Positions 25,510-34,061 of a DNA stretch of 64,000 nt are shown piece after piece; the first letter of the stretch is position 1; the number at the start of each line of letters is the position of its first letter. A program made the translations under genes and the position numbers. The notes beneath the pieces were generated by a model. That model searched no databases, was not told the origin of the DNA, and was given only the letters and a program-made list of their open reading frames with translations. Source of the DNA: Amycolatopsis sp. NBC_01488 (GTDB lineage Bacteria; Actinomycetota; Actinomycetes; Mycobacteriales; Pseudonocardiaceae); contig NZ_CP109434.1 of NCBI RefSeq assembly GCF_036227105.1, positions 8,218,501 to 8,282,500 on the forward strand, read 5' to 3'.

Positions 25510-26874
25510 ATGACGAATGCGAAAGACCTCCTCCACGAGCTCGCCACCAGGAAAGCGGTCACGCGGCTGCTGCCGGTGCTCGGCATCGCCTACTTCATGT
25601 CCTACGTCGACCGGACCAACGTCGCGCTCGCGAAGACGGCGCTCGCGGCGGACGTCGGGATCGGCGCCGCGGCCTACGGGCTCGGCGCCGGCCTGTTCTT
25701 CGTCAGCTACGCGCTGCTCGAAGTGCCGAGCAACCTCGTGCTCTACCGCGTCGGCGCGCGCGTGTGGATCACGCGGATCGCGGTCAGCTGGGGCGTGGTC
25801 TCCGCCGCGATGATGTTCGTCGCGGACGACGTCTCGTTCTACGTCCTGCGGCTGCTGCTCGGCGCCGCCGAGGCGGGCCTCTTCCCGGCCATGATGTACC
25901 TGGTCACGCAGTGGTTCTCGCAGAAGCACCGGGTCACGGTCGTCGGCCTGATCTACACCGCGCCCTGCGTCGCGGTGATCATCGGCTCGCCGCTGGGCGG
26001 CGCGCTGATGGAACTGCACGGCGTCGGCGGCCTGCGCGGCTGGCAGTGGATGTTCCTCGTCGAAGGGCTCGTCACCGCCCTCATCGGCGTCGTGGTCTGG
26101 TTCGCGCTCCCGAACCGCCCCGGCGACGCGAAGTGGCTCACCGCCGAGGAAGCCGCCGTCCTGACCGAACGGGCGTCCGCGCAGGACACCCCTTCGCCGA
26201 CGCGGGTACGCGGCAACCTCCGGCGGGCCTTCGGCCGTCCGACCGTGCTGCTGCTCGGCGCGATCTACCTGATCAACCAGTCGATCGGCGGCGGGATCGG
26301 GTTCAACTTCCCGGCCTACATCCAGTCACTCGGCCTGTCGAGCCCGTTCCTGATCGGGCTCGTGGCGGGCAGCGGCGGCATCTCGGCGCTGGCCGGCGTC
26401 CTGTTCTTCCCGTGGTTCAAGCGCCGTCACGGCCACGAGGTCGCGCTCATCGGCGTGTGCGCGGCCGCCGTGCTGCTGGTGCTCGTCGGCTTCCTCGCTT
26501 CGCGCGACCCGGCGTGGAGCATCAGCCTGCTGTTCGTGTCGAACTTCTTCGCCTTCGGCACGCTGCCGCTGTTCTGGTCGGTCGCGATGTCGCGGCTGTC
26601 CGGCCTGATGGCGGCGGCCGGGCTCGCGTTCATCAACACGCTCGGCATCACCGGCGGCTTCCTCGGCCCCTACGTCTACGGGCTCGTCGAAAGCTCCACC
26701 GGCAGCCTGGTCGTGCCGTACTCCGTGTTCGCCGTGGCGGCCGCCGTCGCGCTCGCCCTGGTGCCCGCGCTGGCGGTCGCGATCCGGCGCGACGCGGTGC
26801 GGGATCAGTCTTCTTCGCCGGTGGCCGACAAGAACGCCGCGAGGTCGTCGGTGAACCGCAGCAGCAGACCGTAG
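25510..26874 (+). CDS. MFS permease, anion:cation symporter (ACS) family
   Basis: 454-residue 12-TM transporter like phthalate, tartrate or hexuronate permeases. Marker segments are YFMSYVDRTNVALAKTAL at the first helix, FVSYALLEVPSNLVLYRVG, WFSQKHRVTVVGL and RGWQWMFLVEG. ATG 25510 follows CGGAG. The substrate is probably an organic acid anion. After RRDAVRDQ the last 25 residues are unusual and overlap a converging MarR gene by 70 bases, so the true C terminus may have been altered at this decayed boundary. It is controlled by the divergent TetR. Confidence 0.85.
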   Translation: MTNAKDLLHELATRKAVTRLLPVLGIAYFMSYVDRTNVALAKTALAADVGIGAAAYGLGAGLFFVSYALLEVPSNLVLYRVGARVWITRIAVSWGVVSAAMMFVADDVSFYVLRLLLGAAEAGLFPAMMYLVTQWFSQKHRVTVVGLIYTAPCVAVIIGSPLGGALMELHGVGGLRGWQWMFLVEGLVTALIGVVVWFALPNRPGDAKWLTAEEAAVLTERASAQDTPSPTRVRGNLRRAFGRPTVLLLGAIYLINQSIGGGIGFNFPAYIQSLGLSSPFLIGLVAGSGGISALAGVLFFPWFKRRHGHEVALIGVCAAAVLLVLVGFLASRDPAWSISLLFVSNFFAFGTLPLFWSVAMSRLSGLMAAAGLAFINTLGITGGFLGPYVYGLVESSTGSLVVPYSVFAVAAAVALALVPALAVAIRRDAVRDQSSSPVADKNAARSSVNRSSRP

Positions 26875-27235
26875 AACGTCTGACGGTCCTTCGCGGACCA
26901 CCCGGACAGCGCCTCGCCGAACCAGCCGAGCACGGTGGTGACGTACCGCCGGCCAGCTCGGCGCCGTCCGGGGTCAGCTGGACCAGGCGGGCGCGCCGGT
27001 CGTCGGGGTCGGCCAGGCCGTGCACCAGCCGCCGCCGTTCGAGCACGTGCAGGTGGCGGGTGACGTGCGGCCCGGCCACCTGCATCCGGTCGGCGATCTC
27101 GCCGACGCGCATCGCCTTCCCGCTCATGTGCAGGGCGAGGATGATCGACAGCCCCGGCCGGTCGAGGTCGGCGCCGACGCGCTTCATCGCCCGCTCCCCC
27201 AGGCCGCTGCGGTTCATCAGGTTGCCCAGCTGCAC
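26805..27235 (-). pseudogene. MarR family regulator with a 1-base frameshift
   Basis: The N-terminal and HTH parts read well in one frame (LGNLMNRSGLGERAMKRVGA, RVGEIADRMQVAGPHVTRHL, VLERRRLV, DPDDRRARLVQLTPDGAELAG) and the C-terminal helix in another (RYVTTVLGWFGEALSG, FYGLLLRFTDDLAAFLSAT, stop at 26805). They join at about 26957, where CTGGCCGGCGGTAC would need one more G (CTGGCCGGGCGGTAC) to be continuous. Total length is one base short of 144 codons. The start may be GTG 27235 or ATG 27217, and residues before it run into a foreign fragment, so the upstream side may also be lost. Confidence 0.75.
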
Positions 27236-27241
27236 ACGCGC

Positions 27242-27637
27242 GGGCTGATCTTCGGCGACGAGAAGCAGTTCCACCGCTACCTCGGGTACAGCTTCGCCGG
27301 GTTCACCATGCCCAACGACTTCGGTCTGCACCGCGAGGGCGTCCTGTGGAGCACGCCGGGCAAGGGCGCGGCGCTCTACTCGGTGCTCGAAAGCAAGGAG
27401 ATCCACGGCTTCCTGGTCTTCGCCCGCCCGAACCCGCCGATCGAGGCGTTCCGCGATCCCGAAGCGCAGCGGGAACTCGTCGCAGGCACGTTCGCCGGCG
27501 AGGGCCGGGTGCGGGACTTCGTCGAGCGCAACCAGGCCACGGTGAGCGAAGGCCGGGCCACGCTCGCCGCGGCCCGAGCACTCGGCGCTCACGCTGCCGG
27601 ACTTCCCGGCGCGCTGAGGATTAGCCGTCCCAGGTAG
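27242..27637 (+). pseudogene. fragment of an FAD-dependent monooxygenase
   Basis: The segment LIFGDEKQFHRYLGYSFAGF onward (TMPNDFGLHREGVLWSTPGK, ESKEIHGFLVFARPNPPI, DPEAQRELVAGTF) is the middle domain of an aromatic-type FAD monooxygenase similar to TetX/PgaE relatives. The FAD-binding N terminus (GxGxxG) is absent, and directly after FAGEG comes what looks like the extreme C terminus (RDFVERNQATVSEGRATL), so an internal segment is missing too. There is no start codon of its own. Its left border coincides with the start of the MarR remnant, suggesting deletion fused the two loci. Confidence 0.7.
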
Positions 27638-27659
27638 ACAGCCGGCGCCGACGTCGTGC

Positions 27660-27858
27660 GCGCCTCGTGGCGAGGTGGGCGTTGCGAGGGGGGCGTGGAG
27701 GTCCCGGTGGGTGGCGCCGAAGCGGAGGCGCACCGGATCGGCGAGGTCCGGGCCGAAGAGGAGGTGGGCGCTCTGGTGCAGCGGCGCTCCCGGCCGCGCA
27801 CGAACTCGCGGGACTCCGCGTCGCGACCGGTGTCGGTCTTGGGGAAGAAGATCGTCAC
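27660..27858 (-). pseudogene. last gene of the YbaB/WXG100 operon, frameshifted and truncated
   Basis: GTG 27858 overlaps the preceding gene's TGA (GTGA) and begins VTIFFPKTDTGRDAESREFV. After RGRERR the coding-like sequence moves to another frame (LHQSAHLLFGPDLADPVRLR, FGATHRDLHAPLATPTS), which requires one additional base near 27783. The second frame has no stop and runs antisense into the monooxygenase fragment, so the natural C terminus is gone. The family is unknown. Confidence 0.6.
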
Positions 27859-28460
27859 TGCGGCCAGCGGACTTCGTCCGGGTGGGAGTGGAACTGCCGC
27901 AGGTGGCGTTCTTCGGTGCGGCTCTGCAGCGGGAACGAGAACTTCGAGCCGTCCGGCCAGGTCAGGGTGCGCTTGCGGAAGCTGACCTGCGGGGCGGCCG
28001 CTCCCCTGGCCTCCCAGAGGATTCGCGGCTCGGGCGCGTCGGCCGGGTCCAGGTACGTCGAGCCCGTGTCCACCAGGGCGACCGACGTCGGCGAGCACGC
28101 CAGCCACGGGCCCTTCGCCCGCCGGAGCCGGTCCAGGGGCTCGAGGACGAGGGCGTCCGCCGGGCCGGTCACCTGGACCGCGCGCTCGGCCTTGCCGCCG
28201 CCGCTGCCCGCCGCGCTCGCCAGGTACGCGACGTAGCCCACCGCCGCGCCGATCCCGCGGGCGACGTTCCCGAACGCGCGCAGCACCGGGCGCGAGCCCT
28301 CGACCGTGCCGTCCGGGCGACGGCCGGGGACGGCGTACCGAAGGTCCGCGTCTCCCAGGCGCAGCACGATCACCGGCTCCCGCCAGTGGTCGCGCAGCAG
28401 CGCCTCCACGCGTTCCCGGAACCCCGGGCGCACCTGCGCGGCATCGGCAGCGGACGCCAT
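27855..28460 (-). CDS. hypothetical protein of the mini type VII operon
   Basis: 201-residue protein I do not recognise. It has a charged N-terminal helix (RPGFRERVEALLRDHW), a short hydrophobic segment (VARGIGAAVGYVAYLASAAG, about residues 68-87) that could cross or touch a membrane, and a beta-rich C-terminal half with many Trp/Phe residues (LTWPDGSKFSFPLQS). ATG 28460 is the first usable start after the upstream stop at 28490. Fourth position in a five-gene operon with YbaB and WXG100 proteins links it to that system. Confidence 0.65.
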   Translation of the reverse strand: MASAADAAQVRPGFRERVEALLRDHWREPVIVLRLGDADLRYAVPGRRPDGTVEGSRPVLRAFGNVARGIGAAVGYVAYLASAAGSGGGKAERAVQVTGPADALVLEPLDRLRRAKGPWLACSPTSVALVDTGSTYLDPADAPEPRILWEARGAAAPQVSFRKRTLTWPDGSKFSFPLQSRTEERHLRQFHSHPDEVRWPQ

Positions 28461-28489
28461 GCGGTCGCCGAATTCGACGGCCTTGCGCG

Positions 28490-29629
28490 CTAGATGTCCA
28501 AGTTCCGCCGGGTCTCCTCCGGCGTCCGGTCGCCACCGATCCGGCTCTTGTCGAACCACGGCTCGTCCTCCTCGGGGGTGACCGCTTCCTTGCCTTCGGC
28601 GAACGCCGTCTTGCCCGCCGCGATCCCGGCCTTCACGCTCGCGCCCGCGACCAGCGCGCTCGCGCCGACCGACGTGCCGAACATCGTGGTCAGCGCGCGG
28701 TTGCCGGGCGTGAACGCCACCCCGGCCGTGTTCTCCAGCGTGTCGAGGCCGAATCGCGACTCCCCGGCGTACCGGCCGAGCCGGAACTTCCGGGTCATCT
28801 CCACGACCTTCGTCGAGTACTTCGCCAGGAATTCGATGAACGTGTCGAGCAGCTTGCCGAACTTGCCGAGGTAGCGGGTGACCTTCTGCAGCACGCTCGC
28901 GGCCTTGGCGATGGACGCCGTCATCGCGGCCGCGACCGAGCTGCCGAAGCTGATCACCGACGCGGCCAGCGCCGGCAGCCAGATGGTGATCAGCCACGAC
29001 ACCAGCTCGGTGATGATCGCCTTGATCACCTCTTCGATGACCTGCATGACCATCGACCACATCTGCAGCACCTCGGCGACCGACCCGGCCGCCGAGCCGA
29101 CGCCGCGGATGCCGGAGGAGAAGTCGCCCAGCGCCTCCTTGGCCGCCTTGCCCGCTTCGTCGACCCATTCGGCCAGCGCCGTGTCGCCGGTCTGCTCGAA
29201 GTCCTCGGCGAGCGCGACGAAGCCGTGCGCGATGGCGCCGAAGTTCTCCGACGCGTGCCCGATGGCCGGCCCGTCGCCGGTGACCGCGTGCAGCGCGTCC
29301 TGCAGCGGCTGGACCAGCTCGAGCAGCATGTTCAGCCCGTGGCTCACCAGCCAGCCGATCGGGTCCATCGCGAAGGTGACCAGGTCGGTCGCGGCGGCGC
29401 CGACGAACGCCGCGCCGTCGCCGACCAGCGCCTTGCCCGCCGAGGCCAGCTCACCCACGCCGTCGGCCGAGGCCGCCTGCCGGGCGTGCTCGGCGATCGA
29501 CTTGCCGGACTCGTAGACGGTGCCGACCACCGGCGCGGCCGCCGCCGCGCGGTCGAGGTTCGCGCTCGTGCTCTCGTCGTACGGCTGGACGTCGAGGGCG
29601 TCCGCGATGCTCTTCTTCGGCTCGGTCAC
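28490..29629 (-). CDS. type VII secretion-associated helical protein
   Basis: 379-residue, largely alpha-helical protein. The N-terminal 200 residues resemble long WXG100-superfamily or ESX-substrate helices (LDRAAAAAPVVGTVYESGKS, AMDPIGWLVSHGLNMLLELV, LAEDFEQTGDTALAEWVDEA), then a hydrophobic pair (VIEEVIKAIITELVSWLITI, WLPALAASVISFGSSVAAAM) could insert in a membrane, and the C terminus is hydrophilic (EEDEPWFDKSRIGGDRTPEE). GTG 29629 overlaps the WXG100 stop as GTGA. It may be a secreted partner, pore or toxin of the system; no enzymatic motif is visible. Confidence 0.6.
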   Translation of the reverse strand: MTEPKKSIADALDVQPYDESTSANLDRAAAAAPVVGTVYESGKSIAEHARQAASADGVGELASAGKALVGDGAAFVGAAATDLVTFAMDPIGWLVSHGLNMLLELVQPLQDALHAVTGDGPAIGHASENFGAIAHGFVALAEDFEQTGDTALAEWVDEAGKAAKEALGDFSSGIRGVGSAAGSVAEVLQMWSMVMQVIEEVIKAIITELVSWLITIWLPALAASVISFGSSVAAAMTASIAKAASVLQKVTRYLGKFGKLLDTFIEFLAKYSTKVVEMTRKFRLGRYAGESRFGLDTLENTAGVAFTPGNRALTTMFGTSVGASALVAGASVKAGIAAGKTAFAEGKEAVTPEEDEPWFDKSRIGGDRTPEETRRNLDI

Positions 29630-29964
29630 TTGCCCTGCTCCCCGATCGCGTCGATCTCCGCCTCGTACCGGCCGAAGGCGAGCACGCCCGCTTCTTCGGT
29701 CCCGCGGTACATCTCGGCGGCCTTGGTCAGCTTGGTGGTGAGCCCGTCGACGCCGTCTTTCAGCTCACCCAGCAGCGAACGCAGTTCACCGAGGCGTTCG
29801 GTGTAGCCCTGCTTCGCCCAGATCCCGACGACGCCCCAAGCCGTGTCGGTCACGTCGGCGGCGTCGATCTTGGCCCCGAACTTGTCCGCCTCCTGCTCGT
29901 AGAACGGCAGCCGGCGCGCGTATCCGGAGATCGCGTCGATGTTGGTCTGGATTCCGTCTGACAT
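29626..29964 (-). CDS. WXG100/EspC-like type VII secretion protein
   Basis: 112-residue two-helix protein of the ESX substrate type. A central WG turn (DTAWGVVGIWAKQGY) separates amphipathic helices, and a YxxxE secretion-type motif is present as YRGTE near residue 88. Such proteins form antiparallel hairpins, often as heterodimers, exported by EccC ATPases. No eccB-eccE or eccC gene lies nearby, so export would depend on a distant machine. It follows the YbaB gene by 23 bases and is coupled to the downstream gene. Confidence 0.75.
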   Translation of the reverse strand: MSDGIQTNIDAISGYARRLPFYEQEADKFGAKIDAADVTDTAWGVVGIWAKQGYTERLGELRSLLGELKDGVDGLTTKLTKAAEMYRGTEEAGVLAFGRYEAEIDAIGEQGK

Positions 29965-29987
29965 CGCGGAAGGTCCCTCGGTCGGGT

Positions 29988-30473
29988 TCAGGAGCGGCGG
30001 AGGATCGGGCCCTGGTCGAAGTCGTCGTCGTCCCCGGGATCGGGCCGGCGCCGCGGCCGCGGCGCCGGCGGCTCCGACGCGGGTTCGGGCGCCGCGGTTC
30101 CGAACGCCTCGGCCTGGGCCTGCCGGACCTGCCCGCCGACGTCGACGCCGAGCTGGTCCCCGAACGCGTCGTCGACGATCGCGGCCTGCTGCCGCGCGGC
30201 CCCGGCCACGGCCTGGCGCAGCGTGCCCATGATCCGCTGGGCCAGCTGCCCGGCCTCCAGGTGCATGGCACCGGCGGTGAGCCGCAGGTCGGTGACGGTC
30301 CCGCCGGCACCCGCGACGACCGTCACCGTGCCGTCGGGCGAGGTCACGGCGGTTTCGACCTGGGCGACGCGCTCCTGCAGGTCGCCGACGCCGGCGAAGC
30401 GGGCTTCGGCGCTGCGCACCTTGGCCTGGAAGGTCTCGAACTGGGCGATCAGCTGGTCCATCTCGGCCGACAT
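29988..30473 (-). CDS. YbaB/EbfC family DNA-binding protein
   Basis: 161-residue protein with the YbaB/EbfC nucleoid-associated fold: an N-terminal helix (MDQLIAQFETFQAKVRSAEA), a three-stranded sheet (TVTVVAGAGGTVTDLRLTAG), a long C-terminal helix (LAQRIMGTLRQAVAGAARQQ), then a disordered Pro/Arg/Asp-rich tail. In actinobacteria such proteins commonly head ESX-like gene sets. ATG 30473 has AAGGA about seven bases upstream; GTG 30479 is an alternative. First gene of the operon that includes the WXG100 protein. Confidence 0.8.
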   Translation of the reverse strand: MSAEMDQLIAQFETFQAKVRSAEARFAGVGDLQERVAQVETAVTSPDGTVTVVAGAGGTVTDLRLTAGAMHLEAGQLAQRIMGTLRQAVAGAARQQAAIVDDAFGDQLGVDVGGQVRQAQAEAFGTAAPEPASEPPAPRPRRRPDPGDDDDFDQGPILRRS

Positions 30474-30560
30474 CGTCACGTCCTTCGCGCGCTTTGGGAG
30501 CTTTGCCCGATCATGGCAGATCCGGTCGCTTCCCCGGGGCGCTTCGCCGGAAAACGCAGG

Positions 30561-31520
30561 TCAGCTGATGAAGCCCGCCGACCGGAGCCAGTCGTGGGCC
30601 ACCGTCGCCGGCTTCTGGCCGTCCACGCTGACCTTCTTGTTCAGGTCCGTGAGCGTCGCCGTGTCGAGCTTGGCCGCGATCGGCGCGAACACCTGCTCCA
30701 GCTGCGGGTACTTCGCCGCGACCCCGGACGCGATCGCGATGGCCGGGTTGTACGTCGGGAAGAAGTGCTTGTCGTCCGCCAGCACCGTCAGCTGCTGGCC
30801 GGCCACGCGCCCGTCGGTGGAGGCGACCGAGCCGAAGCCGCACGGGTCGCCCTTGCCGACGCTGGGGTAGACGACGGCGTCGTTGAGCAGGTGGACCTGC
30901 GCGTCCGGCAGGGTGAACCCGTACGTCTTGGCCAGGCCGGGGAACCCGTCGTCGCGGCTCTTGAACTCCGGGCCCATGCAGGTGGCCGCCGCGGCCGGGT
31001 CCTTCTTCGCCAGCGCCGCGTAGTCCGACACCGTCTTGACGCCGGTCTTGGCGACCGTGGCCGCGTTGCCCGCGATCGCGTACGTGTCGTTGGCCGGCGA
31101 GCGGGCCCACCACGTGACGCCGTTGGCGGCGTCGGCCCGCTTGACCGCGTCGTACTGGGCCTGCGGGTCGCTGATCGGCTTGGTCTGGTGGAGGTAGCTG
31201 ATCCACGCCGTGCCGGTGTACTCCCAGTACAGGTCGACCGCGCCGCTGGTGAGTGCCTGGCGGACGTTGCTCGAGCCGGTGATGTTCGTCTTGTCCTGCG
31301 GGCTCGCCCCGGCCGCCTGCAGCGCGATCAGCGCGATCTGGCCCAGCAGCAGCTGTTCGTCGAACTCCTTGGAGCTGACGCGGAGCTGCGCGCCGCTCAG
31401 CGCGTCGATCTTCTTGATGGAACCCGCGCCCACCTGGGCGCCGGGCTGGTCCTTGCCGATCGTGCACCCGGCGGCGAGCGCCGTGACGAAGGCGAGGACG
31501 ACGGCTGTCGTGCGTCGCAT
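30561..31520 (-). CDS. osmoprotectant ABC transporter substrate-binding lipoprotein (OpuC/ProX type)
   Basis: 319-residue lipoprotein with a signal peptide and lipobox (VTALAAGC, Cys about residue 19) and an OpuAC-type binding domain: LRVSSKEFDEQLLLGQIALI, NITGSSNVRQALTSGAVDLYWEYTGTAW (written here as NITGSSNVRQALTSGA and VDLYWEYTGTAW) and CGFGSVASTDGRV. WEYTGT is the conserved region shared by glycine betaine, carnitine and choline receptors. AAGGAGG precedes ATG 31520. It follows the fused permease-ATPase gene by 20 bases, completing a minimal transporter. Confidence 0.88.
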   Translation of the reverse strand: MRRTTAVVLAFVTALAAGCTIGKDQPGAQVGAGSIKKIDALSGAQLRVSSKEFDEQLLLGQIALIALQAAGASPQDKTNITGSSNVRQALTSGAVDLYWEYTGTAWISYLHQTKPISDPQAQYDAVKRADAANGVTWWARSPANDTYAIAGNAATVAKTGVKTVSDYAALAKKDPAAAATCMGPEFKSRDDGFPGLAKTYGFTLPDAQVHLLNDAVVYPSVGKGDPCGFGSVASTDGRVAGQQLTVLADDKHFFPTYNPAIAIASGVAAKYPQLEQVFAPIAAKLDTATLTDLNKKVSVDGQKPATVAHDWLRSAGFIS

Positions 31521-31540
31521 GGCTTGTCCTCCTTGGGGTT

Positions 31541-33922
31541 TCACAGTCCGCGCGGGTGCAGGACCTCCTCGGCGACCAGGCCCAGCCAGTCGGCGGACAG
31601 CGCCAGCGCGGCGACGACGATGCCGAAGGTCAGGCTCAGGATCGGGCGGTACAGCCCGATCCCGGCGACGAGCCCGCCGCCGAGACCGCCGCCGTCGATG
31701 AACGTCGCCAGCGTCGCGCTCGCGACGGTGAGCACCAGCGCCGTGCGGATCCCGGCGAGGATCACCGGGACGGCCAGCGGCAGCTCGATCCGCCGGAGGA
31801 TCGCCGTCTTCGTCATGCCCATGCCGCGGGCGGCGTCGACGAGGGTCGGGTCGACGCCGTCGAGCCCGACCATCGTGTTGCGCAGCACCGGCAACGTCGC
31901 GTAGACGACCAGCGCGGCGACCGCCGTCGCGGTGCCCGTGCCGATCCACAGGGCGAGCAGCACGACGAGCCCGATCGACGGGATCGCCTGGCCGAGGTTG
32001 CCCAGCCCGAGGCCGATCGGGCGGACCCAGCGGGCGCCGGGGCGGGTGAGCAGGACGCCGAGCGGGAGGGCGATCGCGATGGTGCACACCGTCGAGATCA
32101 GCGTGAGCCGCAGGTGCGCGCCCAGCTCGGCGAAGATTTCGCCGGCGTTGAGGTAGCGCTGCTCGATCGAGTCGAGCGGCTGCGCGCGCACGAGCAGGAA
32201 GAGCGCCAGCAGCGCGAGGGCGATGAGCACCGGCCGGACCAGCAGGCCGAGCCGGCGTCGCCGCGGCCGGGACGGCGCGACGCTGTCCGGAGCCGGCGGA
32301 GCGGGCGCTTTCGCCGGCGCGGGCGCTTCTTCGGCGGGCGCCAGCGCCGCGACCAGGCCGGGCACGTCGCACACGCCCAGTGCGGTGCCGTCCTCGGTGA
32401 CCACGACCTCGGTGCGGCCGGTGCGCACCATCGCGTCGAGCGCGTCCCGCAGGGTGGCCCCGCGCGGGATCGACGGCAGGCCGTCCGGGGTGGTCACCGG
32501 CTGCAGGTCCAGGTCCGACACCGGGATCAGCGCGAGCCGCTTCAGGTTCCGCCGCGAGCCGGCGAAGGACGCGACGTAGTCGTCGGCCGGTGCGGCGAGG
32601 ATCGCCTGGGGCGTGTCGTACTGCGCGACCTGCGAACGCGGGCGCAGCACGGCGATCCGGTCGCCCAGCTTGAGCGCCTCGTCGAAGTCGTGCGTGACGA
32701 ACACGATCGTCTTGCGCACTTCCCGTTGCAGGCGCAGGAACTCGTCCTGCAGCCGGGCGCGGGTGATCGGGTCGGTGGAGCCGAACGGCTCGTCCATCAG
32801 CAGCACCGGCGGGTCCGCGGCCATCGCCCGCGCCACGCCGACGCGCTGCTGCTGGCCACCGGACAGCTCGCGCGGGAACCGCAGGCCGTGCTCGCGGGTC
32901 AGGCCGACGACGTCGAGCAGCTCGCGCACGCGGCCGGCGACGCGGCGCCGGGTCCAGCCGAGCACGCGCGGCACCACGCCGATGTTGGCGTCCACGCGCA
33001 GGTGCGGGAAGAGCCCGACCTGCTGGATGACGTACCCGGTGTGGCGCCGGTGCTCGTCGATGTCGAGCGCCGTCACGTCGGTGCCGCCGATCGTGACGGT
33101 GCCCGCGGTGGGCTCGACCAGCCGGTTGATCATCCGCATGGTGGTCGTCTTGCCACACCCCGACGGGCCGGTCAGCACGACGATCTCGCCCGCCGGGATC
33201 CGCAGCGAGAGGCGGTCGACCGCGGGCCGCGCCTGACCGGGGTAGTGCTTGCTGACGTCGGTCAGCTCGATCGCCTGGCCACCGGTCGCGGCCGGTTCCG
33301 CCGTCGCCTCCCCGCCCAGTGGCCGCGGACGCCGCCACGTCGTCAGCTTGCCGACCACCACGAACGCCAGGTCGAACAGCAGCGCCAGCACGACGATCCC
33401 GAGGGTCCCGGTCAGCACCTGGTTCAGCGAGTTGACCGAGCCGAACCGGCCGAGCCCGTCGAAGATCTCGTTGCCGAGGCCGGGCCCCTTGACGTACGCG
33501 CCGATGGCGGCGATGCCGATGGTGATCTGCGTCGAGACGCGGATGCCGGAGAGGATCACCGGCCAGGCCAACGGCAGCCGCACCCGCCACAGCACCCGGG
33601 CGCGGCCGAGGCCCATGCCGTGCGCCGCGTCCACCACGGCCGGGTCGACGCCGCGCAGGCCGACGATCGTGTTGCGCGTGATCGGCAGGAGCGCGTAGAG
33701 CACCAGTGCGCACAGCACGTTCGTCAGCCCGAGCCCGAACGGGCCGATCAGGATGCCCAGCAGCGCGATCGACGGGATGGTCAGGAACGCCGCGGTCGTC
33801 GTGGTCGCCAGCGAGCCGAGCCACCGCCGCCGGTAGGTGAGCAGGCCGAGCGTCAGCCCGACCAGCACGGCCAGCGCCACCGCCGCGAGGGTGAGATCCA
33901 CGTGGCGGATCGCGTCGTTCAC
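31541..33922 (-). CDS. fused osmoprotectant ABC transporter: permease-ATPase-CBS-permease
   Basis: A 793-residue single open frame containing a whole importer. Residues about 1-200 are an OpuB-type permease (ITIGIAAIGAYVKGPGLGNE), about 235-460 an ABC ATPase with Walker A GPSGCGKTTT, signature LSGGQQQRV, Walker B VLLMDEPFG and the H-loop VFVTHD, then a CBS-like stretch (LRDALDAMVRTGRTEVVVTEDGTAL in part: DAMVRTGRTEVVVTEDG), and a second permease with LGNLGQAIPSIGLVVLL. Fusion of both permeases to the ATPase is uncommon. GTG 33922 has no ribosome site; an in-frame CTG at 33964 (LSLSEYLRENWIDVV) has GAGGAG seven bases upstream and restores a normal N terminus, so the real start may be CTG. Confidence 0.85.
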   Translation of the reverse strand: MNDAIRHVDLTLAAVALAVLVGLTLGLLTYRRRWLGSLATTTTAAFLTIPSIALLGILIGPFGLGLTNVLCALVLYALLPITRNTIVGLRGVDPAVVDAAHGMGLGRARVLWRVRLPLAWPVILSGIRVSTQITIGIAAIGAYVKGPGLGNEIFDGLGRFGSVNSLNQVLTGTLGIVVLALLFDLAFVVVGKLTTWRRPRPLGGEATAEPAATGGQAIELTDVSKHYPGQARPAVDRLSLRIPAGEIVVLTGPSGCGKTTTMRMINRLVEPTAGTVTIGGTDVTALDIDEHRRHTGYVIQQVGLFPHLRVDANIGVVPRVLGWTRRRVAGRVRELLDVVGLTREHGLRFPRELSGGQQQRVGVARAMAADPPVLLMDEPFGSTDPITRARLQDEFLRLQREVRKTIVFVTHDFDEALKLGDRIAVLRPRSQVAQYDTPQAILAAPADDYVASFAGSRRNLKRLALIPVSDLDLQPVTTPDGLPSIPRGATLRDALDAMVRTGRTEVVVTEDGTALGVCDVPGLVAALAPAEEAPAPAKAPAPPAPDSVAPSRPRRRRLGLLVRPVLIALALLALFLLVRAQPLDSIEQRYLNAGEIFAELGAHLRLTLISTVCTIAIALPLGVLLTRPGARWVRPIGLGLGNLGQAIPSIGLVVLLALWIGTGTATAVAALVVYATLPVLRNTMVGLDGVDPTLVDAARGMGMTKTAILRRIELPLAVPVILAGIRTALVLTVASATLATFIDGGGLGGGLVAGIGLYRPILSLTFGIVVAALALSADWLGLVAEEVLHPRGL

Positions 33923-34061
33923 GACGTCGATCCAGTTCTCGCGGAGGTACTCCGACAGGCTCAGGGTCGCACTCCTCGGGCGTCGCCGGACGGAAAGTCA
34001 CCCCCCAGCCCAACACGTCCGCGTGGTCCTGTCCACCGTCGCGCGGTCGGCCGCTGCTGAG

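Noticed and set aside
28460..28490. Frameshift between the 379-residue and 201-residue operon genes
   Set aside because: The first protein ends naturally, the second has its own ATG 30 bases later, and both have natural composition throughout.
30561..34016. 1151-codon open frame on the minus strand spanning the ABC transporter
   Set aside because: Only its last 319 codons (binding lipoprotein) have natural composition; the rest is an Arg/Pro/Ala-rich read of the ABC fusion gene in another frame.
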